64,000 nt of DNA from Lutraria lutraria (lineage: Eukaryota > Mollusca > Bivalvia > Venerida > Mactridae), in NCBI GenBank assembly GCA_964023205.1, contig OZ026844.1, positions 10,464,790 to 10,528,789 of the forward strand, given 5' to 3'. Shown here piece after piece: positions 47,756 through 57,630 of the stretch. A model generated the notes under the pieces. It did no database searches and was not told the DNA's origin. It saw only the letters and a list, made by a program, of their open reading frames with translations. The translations under genes and the position numbers were made by a program. The stretch's first letter is position 1; every line of letters begins with the position of its first letter.

Positions 47756-48149
47756 AGCAACCTAAAGTGTTAAATATCGATTAATTATCGATAAACTTAT
47801 TGATGAATTTATTTAACTGCGGTAGCCTACAAATTAGGTAAAAACAGGGTAACAAGAGTAATATTGTCAGAGGTATGGCAAGAAAAAACCTCGAGATATT
47901 GAAACAATATCGATTTGAATAAATATTAATTAATTTGTTTTTAACGGAATAAAGTCCATTTCAGTATAATATGGACAAATCTATTGTCGGAAATCCGCTT
48001 TAAAGATAGACGGATAAATGAGAATATGTTGGAAAAACTTTTTGCCAAAATAAAATTTTCACTACCTTATAAAACAATTATTTATACAGATAATGTGTGA
48101 AAATCAATAAATTCAGATGAACCGTCTGCATGAAATAAAGAAAAATGTA
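47756..48149. other. Region between the Tc1-like remnants
   Basis: No transposase core can be read in any minus frame. AT-rich sequence replaces or has decayed from the catalytic region. Confidence 0.5.
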
Positions 48150-48228
48150 GACCTACCTCTTGTTTTGAAACACCCACCTGAATAAGTCCGATGGCTATAC
48201 CTCTGTCGGTGATTTCTAATCTACCCAT
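48150..48228 (-). pseudogene. Tc1-like transposase N-terminal remnant
   Basis: ATG at 48228, then MGRLEITDRGIAIGLIQVG and SKQEVGLHF, the first helix-turn-helix of Tc1-like transposases ('DRGxAIGLIQAGxSxxEVAxxF'). Similarity then stops. Same strand as the C-terminal remnant about 400 bp further on. Confidence 0.65.
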
Positions 48229-48480
48229 TTTATATTTTTAGGTCAACTACACATTTTTTTTTTTCAATTTACCCCTGCACATTTTTCACGTGTAATTTTG
48301 TTGTTTTTACATCAGCCACAGCAGCGCACGAAATTATCGCGCTTTAAAAAAATTGATATTGGATTTTACAGATATCATGTACAAGCATATATTTCTAAGT
48401 TTTGGTGTACATTCATTTACAAATAAATAAATTATTTCATTTTTTCAACTGCATAGTTATAAGTTTGGCCTAGTGTATAT

Positions 48481-49738
48481 TGTCACGTGCCGGAGCGGTT
48501 TCCTTATATATGTTTCTGTGTTGTGTATTTCTTTCCGTCCAGTAAGTTTGTTGTAAATTTATAAATAATAGACAGTAATATGGACTCTGACCATTTAATT
48601 AACTCAAAGTCTACATAAAATAATATAACATATAATAACAAAGAAAACCCAAGATGAAATAAAGTTTCTTACATTTATTAATATTATTACTATTTAATTC
48701 ACCATAGTCATTTCAATGTTCATATATTCATAACATATTCAGTAATAATTCAGTATAATTCATTTAACTATTAAATATCAACAATTGAATATTAAATGGT
48801 AAGAAAATAAATTAACTCAATAATGTACACATCTGTCAAATACCTGCACAGTAATCTTAGATCCTTAAAATTAACTCAATCAATTTAGAATCAACAAATA
48901 ATTTAAACAATTTATACTCAGGTATCCTAAAAACTATTAAACTTGCTTAAAAATATTATAAGTATTATTCAATTTACTTCAAATAAATAATCAACAAAAA
49001 TGTTTAAGAAAAATAATTATGAAGCGTACCTATGTTAATGAAAATTCAGAGTCCCGGAATTTAACCGGAGCGTGCCTTATATAGTGCACCAAAGACGATG
49101 TGCAGTGCACCAAAATAACTGTGCAGTCTAATACTGCACAACATTTCCTGTGCAGTTTACGTTGGAAACTGCACCAGACCGCACCAGACTGCGCGTAATG
49201 CACAGCGCTGCACTGGACCGCACAAAGAACGCACAAGACCGCACCAACGTCTCTGTGCAGTTACGTAGCTAAAATTCTACTTAGATAAGTTTAAAAGTTA
49301 AAATCTAATAAATAAACATGAGAAAAACATCTACGAGGTAGATTTATATAAAAAGTAAAGTATGCTTACGTTCAAAGTGAAAAATGTGAAGTTATAGTGA
49401 TCGATGATCTCAAAAATAAATTTATCGTATAGAGTTATCGGCTGACAGTTGGCAATGTAAACTACCCACAAAACCCTTCAAAAGGTCAAATACACAAAAC
49501 ATCCGGGTCAAATAAACATGGCGGGCAGATGCTGCCAAAGTGTACATGAAGTGATAAACCTAGTAGATATTGGATTTGTAACATAAATATACAGGTAAAG
49601 TGTACTTGTAATGAGGTTTAACTCAGTTACAGGAATGAACGAATAATAAATACTAACATATGACATAAGATTAATTACGCACAAATCGTTGTAAAAATGA
49701 TCCGAGGCAAAGTAAACAAATATCTTACTAGACCGGCA
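48481..49738 (-). repeat. 3' LTR (element sense), possibly to 49762
   Basis: Direct repeat of 58400-59657. The following 24 bp to 'gtattaca' at 49762 precede the polypurine tract and would give canonical TG...CA ends (TGTAATACC to CGTGACA). The true U3 start may therefore be 49762, which would mean the 5' LTR lost its outer edge. Confidence 0.93.
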
Positions 49739-49762
49739 TGTACGAAACACTGGGGTATTACA

Positions 49763-49775
49763 TTACCCCCTCCTT
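49763..49775 (-). other. Polypurine tract
   Basis: The minus strand reads AAGGAGGGGGTAA, ending at 49763, next to the proposed U3 start TGTAATACC. This is the usual plus-strand primer position. Confidence 0.65.
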
Positions 49776-50261
49776 AAAATTAAAGGTCCTCCTTTAACAA
49801 GAAAGTGATAAAAACATAACATTAAACTTTGAAAGCAATAATACTTAAATAACATCGCAATATTAACAATACAAAAGATACATGTTGCACTTATATTACT
49901 GTTTATCAGGTACACATACAAGTTTCACTGAACAGTCATCTTAACATAGTCATAATCACTTGTATGGATATTACACTGAATTTAAAAGTAGGAACTCACA
50001 GCAAAAATCTTTCCTTATCTTAAAATGCAACATCAACAATTTAGACATGACTATAATTAATAATTTAATTACATTACCCTATTTACTTACAGAGATGTAA
50101 AAGAATAGGATTTTACATCATCTCATGTCTTTAACAATAGTAAAAATTTACATGTATTATATAATATATTCTTATAAGCTAATCTGTGATCAATTTTATG
50201 TATAAGAATTTTACAACGGTTGTACAAAGTGTCATTATGTATACATATGCTGAACTAAAAT
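49776..50261 (-). other. 3' non-coding region of the retrotransposon
   Basis: AT-rich sequence between the third open region and the polypurine tract. A second purine run (complement of 'tcctccttt', ~49787) is the only feature noticed. Confidence 0.5.
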
Positions 50262-51128
50262 TTATCTTCTTTCTACTACAACTCTTCTTCTGTCCTGTCC
50301 ATCTCTATTGGTTCTGTTGTAACTTGATCTATACCCTCTGTTCTCTCTATCATCCCGTCCATATCTGTCATTGTAGTTCCTGCTGTATGAATTTAAATTG
50401 TCTCTGTTTTGTCGTAATGGAGATCGATCTCTGTGATGGGAAGTTGATTTCGTAGACGGTGAAGAAACTTCTGGCTCAGGGTTCTTTAAGAATGAAGCAC
50501 TAAGTGAAGACATACACTGTGCCAAATGTACCATCTGTTGGCCTTGAATAATAGTTGCATCATGTAGTCGCTGTACAGAAGCCTCGATTCTTTTAAGAAT
50601 TCCAACCGTCTCCTGATGTCGTGCTGATTCACTTGAAGAAGTTGACGAAGTCGACGATGTAGATGAAGCTCTTGATGTGGTAGTGGGTTGTAAAGCCCTA
50701 CATTCTTCTCTTGTCGGCAAGTCAGTAATTACATTCTCTGACTCGTTACATTCAAGATTGGATTCTGACAAAGACATATTGGTTGGTTCAAACACTCGCG
50801 TTTCTATCTGTTGTACTGGTAGTTGACCTATGGTATTCGTATCATTAGCAGTAACGAGTTGGTTATTTAAAATTGTCAGCAATTGTTGTATTGATTCATT
50901 GTTCATCACTGGTGTTGTCACTGGAGATTTAACAATTAAAGGAGAGATTTTAGATAACTGGGGAGTTGTAATCTTGGGTGGTGTACTAATGGGTAAATTA
51001 AAATCAGGAATTCCATTCGGGAAAGTCACCTCCATAGCTTGTGCCATCAAGTCAGTCCTTTTTGGTACTTTGTTCCAATGCGCAGCATTTTCTTCTGATG
51101 ACAAAGACACAACGCCCTGTAATTTCAT
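50262..51128 (-). CDS. Third open region, C-terminal half with Arg/Ser-rich tail
   Basis: 288 residues from ATG 51128, probably the continuation of the zinc-finger part after a frameshift. In order: a Pro/Thr-rich linker (ISTPPKITTPQLSKISP), a Ser/Thr run (SSTSSTSSTSSS), a predicted helix (QETVGILKRIEASVQRLHDA), and an Arg-rich tail with RSPLRQ, NDRYGRDDRENRGYRSSY and a final RRRVVVERR. Such tails bind nucleic acid or act as nuclear signals. No transmembrane helix, so it is not an envelope protein. No database family can be named from sequence alone. Confidence 0.65.
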   Translation of the reverse strand: MKLQGVVSLSSEENAAHWNKVPKRTDLMAQAMEVTFPNGIPDFNLPISTPPKITTPQLSKISPLIVKSPVTTPVMNNESIQQLLTILNNQLVTANDTNTIGQLPVQQIETRVFEPTNMSLSESNLECNESENVITDLPTREECRALQPTTTSRASSTSSTSSTSSSESARHQETVGILKRIEASVQRLHDATIIQGQQMVHLAQCMSSLSASFLKNPEPEVSSPSTKSTSHHRDRSPLRQNRDNLNSYSRNYNDRYGRDDRENRGYRSSYNRTNRDGQDRRRVVVERR

Positions 51129-51129
51129 A

Positions 51130-51420
51130 AGGATTTCTATTTTCCACTAAAAAGTCTTTTGATTCAGATATCCCCTTTTCATTTAAGATCAACCTATGCC
51201 TAGGAAAATTCCTGACATGCTGAACAAGATCTTCTCTCTTGAATGACCTAAAAAGGCATACCTTACAATGGTATGGTACTATATCAAGGCTCATGTGCTC
51301 CTTCAAGAAATGGTTATTCACCCTATATCTCGCGTTTATGAAGACCCTGTCATTCTTATGCAGGCATTTTAGGCACTGGTATGCTCTACGTTTCTGCGAT
51401 GAGGAAGTGCTGGTAGACAT
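51130..51420 (-). pseudogene. Third open region, N-terminal C2H2-like zinc fingers
   Basis: Starts at ATG 51420 just after an acceptor-like site. After a Ser/Thr-rich lead come two paired-Cys/paired-His motifs: C16, C19, H37, H42 and C52, C55, H68, H75, with basic residues around (FKREDLVQHVRNFPRH). The spacing departs from classical fingers but fits C2H2-like nucleic-acid-binding modules. The frame is lost near 51130 (uncorrected it ends at 51052), where the second half continues in another frame. It occupies the env position between pol and 3' LTR but has no signal peptide or membrane segment. Binding element RNA or DNA is possible. Function unknown. Confidence 0.7.
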
Positions 51421-51428
51421 TTTTCTGA

Positions 51429-51548
51429 CTGAAAAGATATAAAACAGGCATCTTTAAGTGACATGTAATGCATTTGAGTTTCACTACCTTCTTACTGTTC
51501 CAGACAAATAAGGTACTCCATCTTTCTGACTGAAGAGATTATTAAATG
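51429..51548 (-). promoter_or_regulatory. Duplicated splice-acceptor-like site before the zinc-finger ORF
   Basis: TATATCTTTTCAG/TCAGAAAAATG lies immediately before the start ATG (51420). A near copy, AATCTCTTCAG/TCAGAAAGATG, ends at 51530, 101 bp upstream. Both have pyrimidine tracts. They suggest the third open region is read from a spliced subgenomic RNA, as env is in other elements. Confidence 0.45.
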
Positions 51549-52308
51549 CAAAAGAGGTCAATGTTGCTTTAAATCTATTTATCAGCTACTGCAATAAAAC
51601 ATTCCACGGGTTATTATTTTAAACTTGCTTACTCCTAAAACATGCATATCATAAATAGATGGCAGAAATACCACTTCATTTCTGTTTGTTAAAATGAACC
51701 ATCACCCTCTGTTCACCAGGCGTAACTAAGATCTGTGCAGATATTTTTACAACCATTACATAGCTTCAAAATTACAACAAATGCAATATTCATATAATAT
51801 CTGTAGACAGTACATGTATAAAGCAACAATCATTAAAACAATGAATAGCAGGCAAATGGAACATGTAGAGAGTAAATTGTGTTAAAATTCCATCATCCAG
51901 TCAATACATCTATTTGAACTTCGCTTGTCCGCTGTGTAATCTGTATATATGGTAAAGTTCTATGAGTGTGGTGAGAAAATAAAACATGGCAAAACGGGTG
52001 ACCCTTGGCTTCAAATCTGACTTCTTTCTTCATACTGCTCGATTTTCCCAGTTTTCTTTAGTCAGGCATCCGCATATCACTCCTCCCATTCGGTTCCTGC
52101 TCTCTGATCTGCTAACCATTCGTCTTCTTACTCATTTCGTCATTTACTCTGACATCACTCTCGACCACTTCTGTGGACAAAACTTGCTCTTTCCTTGCAA
52201 AACAACCATTCTGTATTCTTTCATTCCCTCTGAACTGTCAGTCTTCTCCTCTTTCTTCCTTTTATACCAAACGTCTCTGATAACCTGCTAAAAAAATCTG
52301 AAAAGCTC

Positions 52309-52339
52309 ATCTTACCAATTCCACGCCTTTTGGTAAGAT
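52309..52339. repeat. Hairpin with 10 bp stem between pol and the third open region
   Basis: ATCTTACCAA and TTGGTAAGAT flank 11 bases. On the minus strand the distal arm contains a consensus-like donor TTG/GTAAGA. Confidence 0.7.
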
Positions 52340-52540
52340 GTAAGCTCACACTCTTCGGCATTTTATCATCACACAAAATATTTTACTATATTGAACTTAG
52401 TTTAATTGCATGTTTGTACGTTAAAACTGTTCATAACTCCTTTTGAACAAACTTACATATCTGTAGAACAGGCAGGAACAAATCATAATGCGATGTAACT
52501 ATAAAAAAAATAACTGTATATACAGTAAATAGCACAATGC

Positions 52541-54493
52541 TTATTTACTGATTAATTTTTGCTTTGCCTGATTTACCCACTTAGGAGGCTTGATGCCCTC
52601 GTATGGTTTTAACTTGTTATGGTGGACTAGTTTTTCTTTGCCATGCTTGTCAAGCTGAAGGACAAAGTTCATGTCTGGAATAACTTAGCTGACCATAAAT
52701 GGTCCATCATATATTCTTTCTAGCTTCGGAGTAGTACCGGGTTTTCTAACCTCATTTAGACACCATACGACGTCACCAGCTTTGTACTTATTCACTGATG
52801 ACTTGGCATCGTATATGGCCTTGTGTCTCTTAACTGCCACTGTCAGGTGATTTCGCGCAACTTGATGGGCATGCAGCATTCTAGAACGTAGATGGTCAAC
52901 GTATTCACCGTAAGATGTGACATCATGTCCACTGACAGCTGTAGAACTTCCAAACACCATTTCCGAAGGTAGTCGAACTTCTCTTCCCATTGTGATAAGA
53001 TTTGGAGTCAACCCAGTTGATTCATGTGGTGGGGCACGGTAAGCACCTGCAAGACATCCGAGGTTAAGATCCCATTGGTCGTGCTCACCACACAAGAATG
53101 CCTTTATCATTCGAACAAGTGTTTTGTTAAAGCGTTCTGATTGGCCATTGCACTTTGGGTTTCGAGCACTGGTTCGGCATTTGCGAATTTCCAGCATTCT
53201 ACACAGTTCTTTGAACACCTTACTCTCATAATTACGACCTTGGTCACTAAGTATCGAAAGTGGGCATCCCCATCTAGCTATGAATTCGTTAAGAATTTTT
53301 GAGGCACATGTCTCTGCAGTCTGGTCTGGCACTGCCAACACTTCTACATATTTGCTAAAATGGTCAGTTAGTACAAGAATGTATCGGTTTCCTTGTTGTG
53401 TCATGGGTAATGGACCAAGATAATCGGTTGCTACCACGTCAAATGGAGCTCCTGTAGTAATAGTACCCATAGGTGCCCTTGGGATCTTCATTGGTTTCTT
53501 ATTAGCTGCACATTTATCACACCGTTTAATATACATATTAATGTCACCCTTCATTGCGTTCCAGTAATACCTTTGGCGAATTTTCTCTACCGTCTTCTTG
53601 CACCCCAAGTGACCTGAAATGATGGAATCATGATTCTCAAATAACACTTCTTTCTTTAAACTTTGAGGGACAACAAACTGCCAATGTTCTCCTGTCTTAT
53701 TCAGTTTTAAGAATTTCTTGAAAAGAACGCCATGTTTAACTTCTAAAACTTCCCACATGATCCAGTAGTGCCTTGATGCAGGACTTGATGAAAGCATGTC
53801 AACATTGCTTGGTTTTGTACCCTCCAATTTTGCCTTCAGTATGGGACCGATATCAGTATCCTGTAATTGCAACTTCTGCAAATCACCTAGACTATTGTAT
53901 CCAGCCCAAGGTAGGGAATTTAGAACACTTTCTTGCTCAGGTTTACACGGATAGTCTTTTAAAGTACTTGGTTGTTCTGTGCATTCTGTCACCCTAATTA
54001 TTTGCTTGTCATTGCTTTGTAAATTAGTAAGTGGTAGTTCCGTTTCATTGTTCCAACCTTGTAGAAGCATGTCTTGAGCTCTTTTGGTACATTTCTTACA
54101 TGGACCGCACTTAAGGGGTTCACTAGTATCCACTGATGGGCAATCGCAATCTCGAGGATTTTTACATCTCGACAGAGCATCACAATGCCCTTGCTTGCGC
54201 CCTGGTCTATACTCTACTGAAAAATCATTATGTGACAATATCTCTATCCACCTGGCTATTTTCCCTCTCGGTTCATTCAACTTGAAAAGCCACGTGAGTG
54301 CTTGGTGATCACTTCTCACCAAGAACTTCCTTCCAAGTAAATACTGTCTGAAATACTCCACAAAATAACGTATAGCAAGTAGCTCTTTTTCTGTTATGCA
54401 GTAGTTGCCTTCAGCTTTATTGAGAGCTCTACTAGCGTAAGCTATTACCTTTTCGTGCCCCTCTTGCACTTGATGGAGTACAGCACCGATCAC
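52541..54493 (-). pseudogene. pol: pol: RNase H and integrase
   Basis: 602 open residues from the Met at 54493, with coding sequence continuing upstream of it (LDVDASD, first RNase H Asp). RNase H: TEKELLAI (Glu ~35-37), RSDHQAL (Asp62), GHCDALSR (Asp105). Integrase: HHCC zinc site H288, H295, C325, C328; catalytic D357, D417, E453 with the exact D-35-E spacing; a GPY/F-like YDGPF near residue 597. TAA at 52685 interrupts the C-terminus, but the same frame continues about 47 codons to TAA at 52541. The last part is therefore lost by a nonsense change. No chromodomain seen. Confidence 0.92.
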
Positions 54494-54808
54494 TACGTCA
54501 CTGGCGTCTACGTCTAAAATAGTTTCTCTGCCATTTTGCAGTGGATATCCCTCACTTAAATACTCTTTAATCTATCAAAAGCTCCTTGGCAGGCTTCACT
54601 CCACTTGAATTCTCTACCCTTTTTAGTAAGTTCTAGCATTGGTCGTGCAATTTTTGCGAAATCCTCACTTGTTTAACATTAGTCGGCACTGCCCACTGTA
54701 TTATCTTGGAAATATTGACGGGATTTGGTTTGATACCATCTGCTGATACCACATGACCTAAAAATACTACTTCTTCTTGCAGTAACTCGCATTTTTCAGG
54801 TTTAAGTT

Positions 54809-55449
54809 TCAGTCCTCGGCCTCTATCCTCTCTAGGACTTCTCTGACTCTGTCCATGTGTTGTGTAAAATTAGTTCCAAATATGACAATATCGTCAATGT
54901 AGATAAGACAAGTTTCCCACTGTAAACCCTGTAAAGCAATTTCCATTGTTCTCTGGAAAGTAGCTGCTGCGTTATTCAATCCAAACGGTAGTCTTAACAT
55001 CTCAAAATGCCCGAATTTACAAACGAATGCACTCTTTGGAATATCATCTTCTTTCAATGGGATCTGGAAATAACCGCTAGTCAAGTCAAATGTTGTAAAA
55101 AGTGTTGACCCCGCTACTGCGCCCAAGCAATCTTGCACCCGTGGCAACGGAAACCCATCAGGTTTGACAAGTGCATTTACCTTGCGATAATTAATACATG
55201 GGCGGACCTGTCCATTCTTTTTAGTCACCAAAACTATGGGGCTTGCCCATGGAGAAGTACTTTTCCTAACCACCCCTTTTGCTAACAGCTCCTCCACAGC
55301 CTTCTTTTTTGCCTCAGCATATGCCATTGGGACCCTTCTTGGAGTCTGTTTTATTGGTTTGGCTTCTCCAGTGTTGATTGAATGCTCTGCTAAGGAGGTA
55401 AGTCCAAGGTCTAGATCATTGATTGAAAAGCTATTCTTAAATCTCATTA
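54809..55449 (-). pseudogene. pol: pol: reverse transcriptase, 3' part deleted
   Basis: 212 residues from ATG 55449 in the -1 frame relative to protease. It contains ASPIVLVTKKNGQVRPCINYR (fingers; broken here by 20-residue limit into two parts in the element), FDLTSGYFQIPL with catalytic Asp121, LPFGLNNAAATFQR and the YIDD box at 183-186 with two further catalytic Asp. The frame ends early at 54809. Beyond it the thumb continues in another frame (PEKCELL, FLGHVVSADGIKPNP) until about 54670. There the conserved 'FLGxxxYYRRF' segment is missing, so a deletion with frameshift has removed the RT/RNase H connection. Confidence 0.9.
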
Positions 55450-56451
55450 GCAGTTTCCAATTACTTGTCTTTCTTGTTGACTGCGTCCCTTAATTGCTGA
55501 TTGGTACAATGTTTGTAAATGTTCAGGTACATGTATTTCATCATTCTCTACGGACTGATCTTCCAATATCTCTTCCCCTTTTCTAGTACTGTTATTACCA
55601 TTCAATGTGACTCTGCGTACATATGCATCATTTGTATTTTCTTCTGGATGTTCTTGAGTTTTCAGAGTACCCTTAACTACATTTATTTTGTCTGCTTGGC
55701 CTAGTATTGCATCTTGATTCACGGATACAGATGTTGGAAATGGATTCAATACTCTTATTTTGCTTGTGGGGCTCCCGTTGATGTCAACTAAAACCGCTGC
55801 CATTTGTAGAGGATATGTTGTCTTGAAATGTTCTGTTGGCTCAATCAGAAACTCGGACTTACTTAATATGTCATCTTCTTCTTTTCTATCTATAAGTACA
55901 TCTAACACCATTTCGCAGTACCCAGGTATAGTATAGTGATCTGCTGCCCTTACTTTCCTAATTTCATTTTTCATCCCTACTTGTATGCATGGGATTTCTC
56001 TACCTTCCAGTAGTAGTAACCCTTTGGACAATAGTAAGTCTGCTGGGCCACCATCATCATTCTGTAATAAATCTATTCCTAAAAGACCCTCATCTTCAAT
56101 TTCTGCTACTATTAACTCTTTCTTTAAATTAAGTGGCCCTAGTTGAATTTCAAACACTGCTTTGCCTAGTTCTTTCAGTGGTACTCCGCTAGCACCTGTA
56201 AGACAAGCTGTTTTCTGTAGTAACGGTCTATGATTGATGTCCAATTTGTTGTAAACCCTGTCTGATATGATAGTTCTGGTTGCCCCGGTATCAGCCGTAA
56301 ATGTTATGGGTATATTCTGCACTGCCCCTTTTATGTAGACACCACTACTGTAAGGTCTTTTACGCCTGATGATATCATCACTCATTGATACGTTTACTAC
56401 CTCGTGGCCGTTTTCACTGTCTAGGACCTCCCCTCGGCCTGGTGGTTTGGT
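55447..56451 (-). CDS. pol: pol: aspartic protease
   Basis: Open from the frameshift region. The first Met at 56385 gives 312 residues. ADTGAT (residues 31-36) is the catalytic aspartate motif of retropepsins, followed by the beta-hairpin-like TIISDRVYNKL and LLGIDLL, the usual 'I(L)G.D.L' segment. The C-terminal ~170 residues form a linker to RT without a known domain. The frame ends in TAA at 55447, overlapping the next ATG as TAATG. The protease would cleave Gag-Pol inside the particle. Intact in itself. Confidence 0.85.
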   Translation of the reverse strand, partial: TKPPGRGEVLDSENGHEVVNVSMSDDIIRRKRPYSSGVYIKGAVQNIPITFTADTGATRTIISDRVYNKLDINHRPLLQKTACLTGASGVPLKELGKAVFEIQLGPLNLKKELIVAEIEDEGLLGIDLLQNDDGGPADLLLSKGLLLLEGREIPCIQVGMKNEIRKVRAADHYTIPGYCEMVLDVLIDRKEEDDILSKSEFLIEPTEHFKTTYPLQMAAVLVDINGSPTSKIRVLNPFPTSVSVNQDAILGQADKINVVKGTLKTQEHPEENTNDAYVRRVTLNGNNSTRKGEEILEDQSVENDEIHVPEHLQTLYQSAIKGRSQQERQVIGNC

Positions 56452-57195
56452 CCATTCATGTTTAAAGTATTCCTGTAAGTTGAATTTTGTGTATTAAATT
56501 GTTGATTACTACCATTGTTTCTGAATGCTTGACCATAATTTCCCTTATTTTGTGGTTTATTATTCTTCAATGGACAATCTCTCGCATAATGATTCTCTTG
56601 ATTACAAGCATAGCATCTAACTACCCTTGTTTGTGTGAGCTGGTTAAGTTTATCTAGGACCTGTTGAAGCAACTCTGTTTCTCTATTTGATGTTTTCTCA
56701 ACACCAGTGTTATTTGAAATTTCTTCAGTTTTTGTTGCAGCTTGAGTTAGGCCTATTTTATCTTCCTGTTTTTGTTTACCTTGAAATTTCTTGGTTGGGA
56801 TTCTGTATATATGTTCGTTTTCTTCTATGTCACTGTCACTAGCTTCACCATTTTGTTCGTCATCATCTTTATCTTTTGCCCGTATAAATCTTTTCTTCTG
56901 CACAGAACTATTCATATGTCTTCTCCTTGTCTGAATGTTGTTCACTACATGGTAGACTGCTTCATCAATATCATTTGGTTGTTTTATGTATTCTACCTCC
57001 CACCTCCCATCACGCAAGCCATCAAGGAATCTGCGTACTAAGTCTTCATTCCTTGTTTTAATGTCGCGTTCATTGTGCGCCTTGTTATACAAACGTTTCA
57101 ATTCAGCCGCATATTCTTCAGCTGTCTCTTTAATGTTCTGATCTCTCCTGCTAAATTTTGCTGCAAACGTCCTGGGTGTCTCTATAACACGGTAT
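56421..57195 (-). pseudogene. gag: gag, C-terminal part with CCHC zinc knuckle
   Basis: Repeats the end of the capsid-like part (duplication copy), then continues to CYACNQENHYARDC, a CX2CX4HX4C nucleocapsid knuckle (residues 163-176 counted from the Met at 57101). An Asn/Gln-rich tail ends at TAG 56421. The TTTAAAC heptamer 40 bp before the stop lies in this frame. The knuckle binds element RNA. Confidence 0.85.
56460..56466 (-). promoter_or_regulatory. -1 frameshift heptamer TTTAAAC at the gag/pol overlap
   Basis: In the gag frame the codons are ACT TTA AAC, exactly the X_XXY_YYZ phase for -1 slippage. The protease frame is -1 relative to gag and is open from here through ATG 56385. Six bases after the heptamer GGACC can pair with GGTCC ~25 bases on, a possible stimulatory stem. 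Heptamer and phase are seen. Function is inferred. Confidence 0.65.
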
Positions 57196-57630
57196 CTGTT
57201 TTTGTTTACCTTGAAATTTCTTGGTTGGGATTCTGTATATATGTTCGTTTTCTTCTATGTCACTGTCACTAGCTTCACCATTTTGTTCGTCATCATCTTT
57301 ATCTTTTGCCCTCCGTATAAATCGTTTCTTCTGCACAGAACTATTCATATGTCTTCTCCTTGTCTGAATGTTGTTCACTACATGGTAGACTGCTTCATCA
57401 ATATCATTTGGTTGTTTTATGTATTCTACCTCCCACCCCACATCACGCAAGCCATCAAGGAATCTGCGTACTGAGTCTTCATTCCTTGTTTTAATGTCGC
57501 GTTCATTGTGCGCCTTGTTATACAAACGTTTCAATTCAGCCGCATATTCTTCAGCTGTCTCTTTAATGTTCTGATCTCTCCTGCTAAATTTTGCTGCAAA
57601 CGTCCTGGGTGTCTCTATAACACGGTATCT
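56766..57630. repeat. Tandem duplication within gag (430 and ~433 bp)
   Basis: 56766-57195 and 57196-57630 are nearly identical, starting at 'ctgtttttgtttaccttg'. Neither length is divisible by three, so the duplication itself breaks gag. A 3-base difference (gccc/gccctcc) and scattered substitutions separate the copies. Confidence 0.92.

Larger units (their letters stand above)
51421..52540 (-). other. Spacer between pol and the extra open region
   Basis: 1.1 kb without a continuous minus frame. It has a 10 bp stem hairpin at 52309-52339 that includes a GTAAGA donor-like site on the minus strand, and two similar acceptor-like sites near 51429 and 51530. Confidence 0.6.

Noticed and set aside
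49030..49236. 68-codon frame rich in Cys/Val in the LTR (also 58949-59155)
   Set aside because: Arises from the GTGC-motif array in U3. Present in both LTRs because they are repeats. No protein family.
50262..51420. Envelope gene
   Set aside because: Right position, but no signal peptide, no transmembrane helix, no cleavage site, and zinc fingers with an Arg-rich tail instead.
51986..52291. 101-codon plus-strand frame
   Set aside because: Antisense to the retrotransposon spacer. No initiation, domain or splice context.
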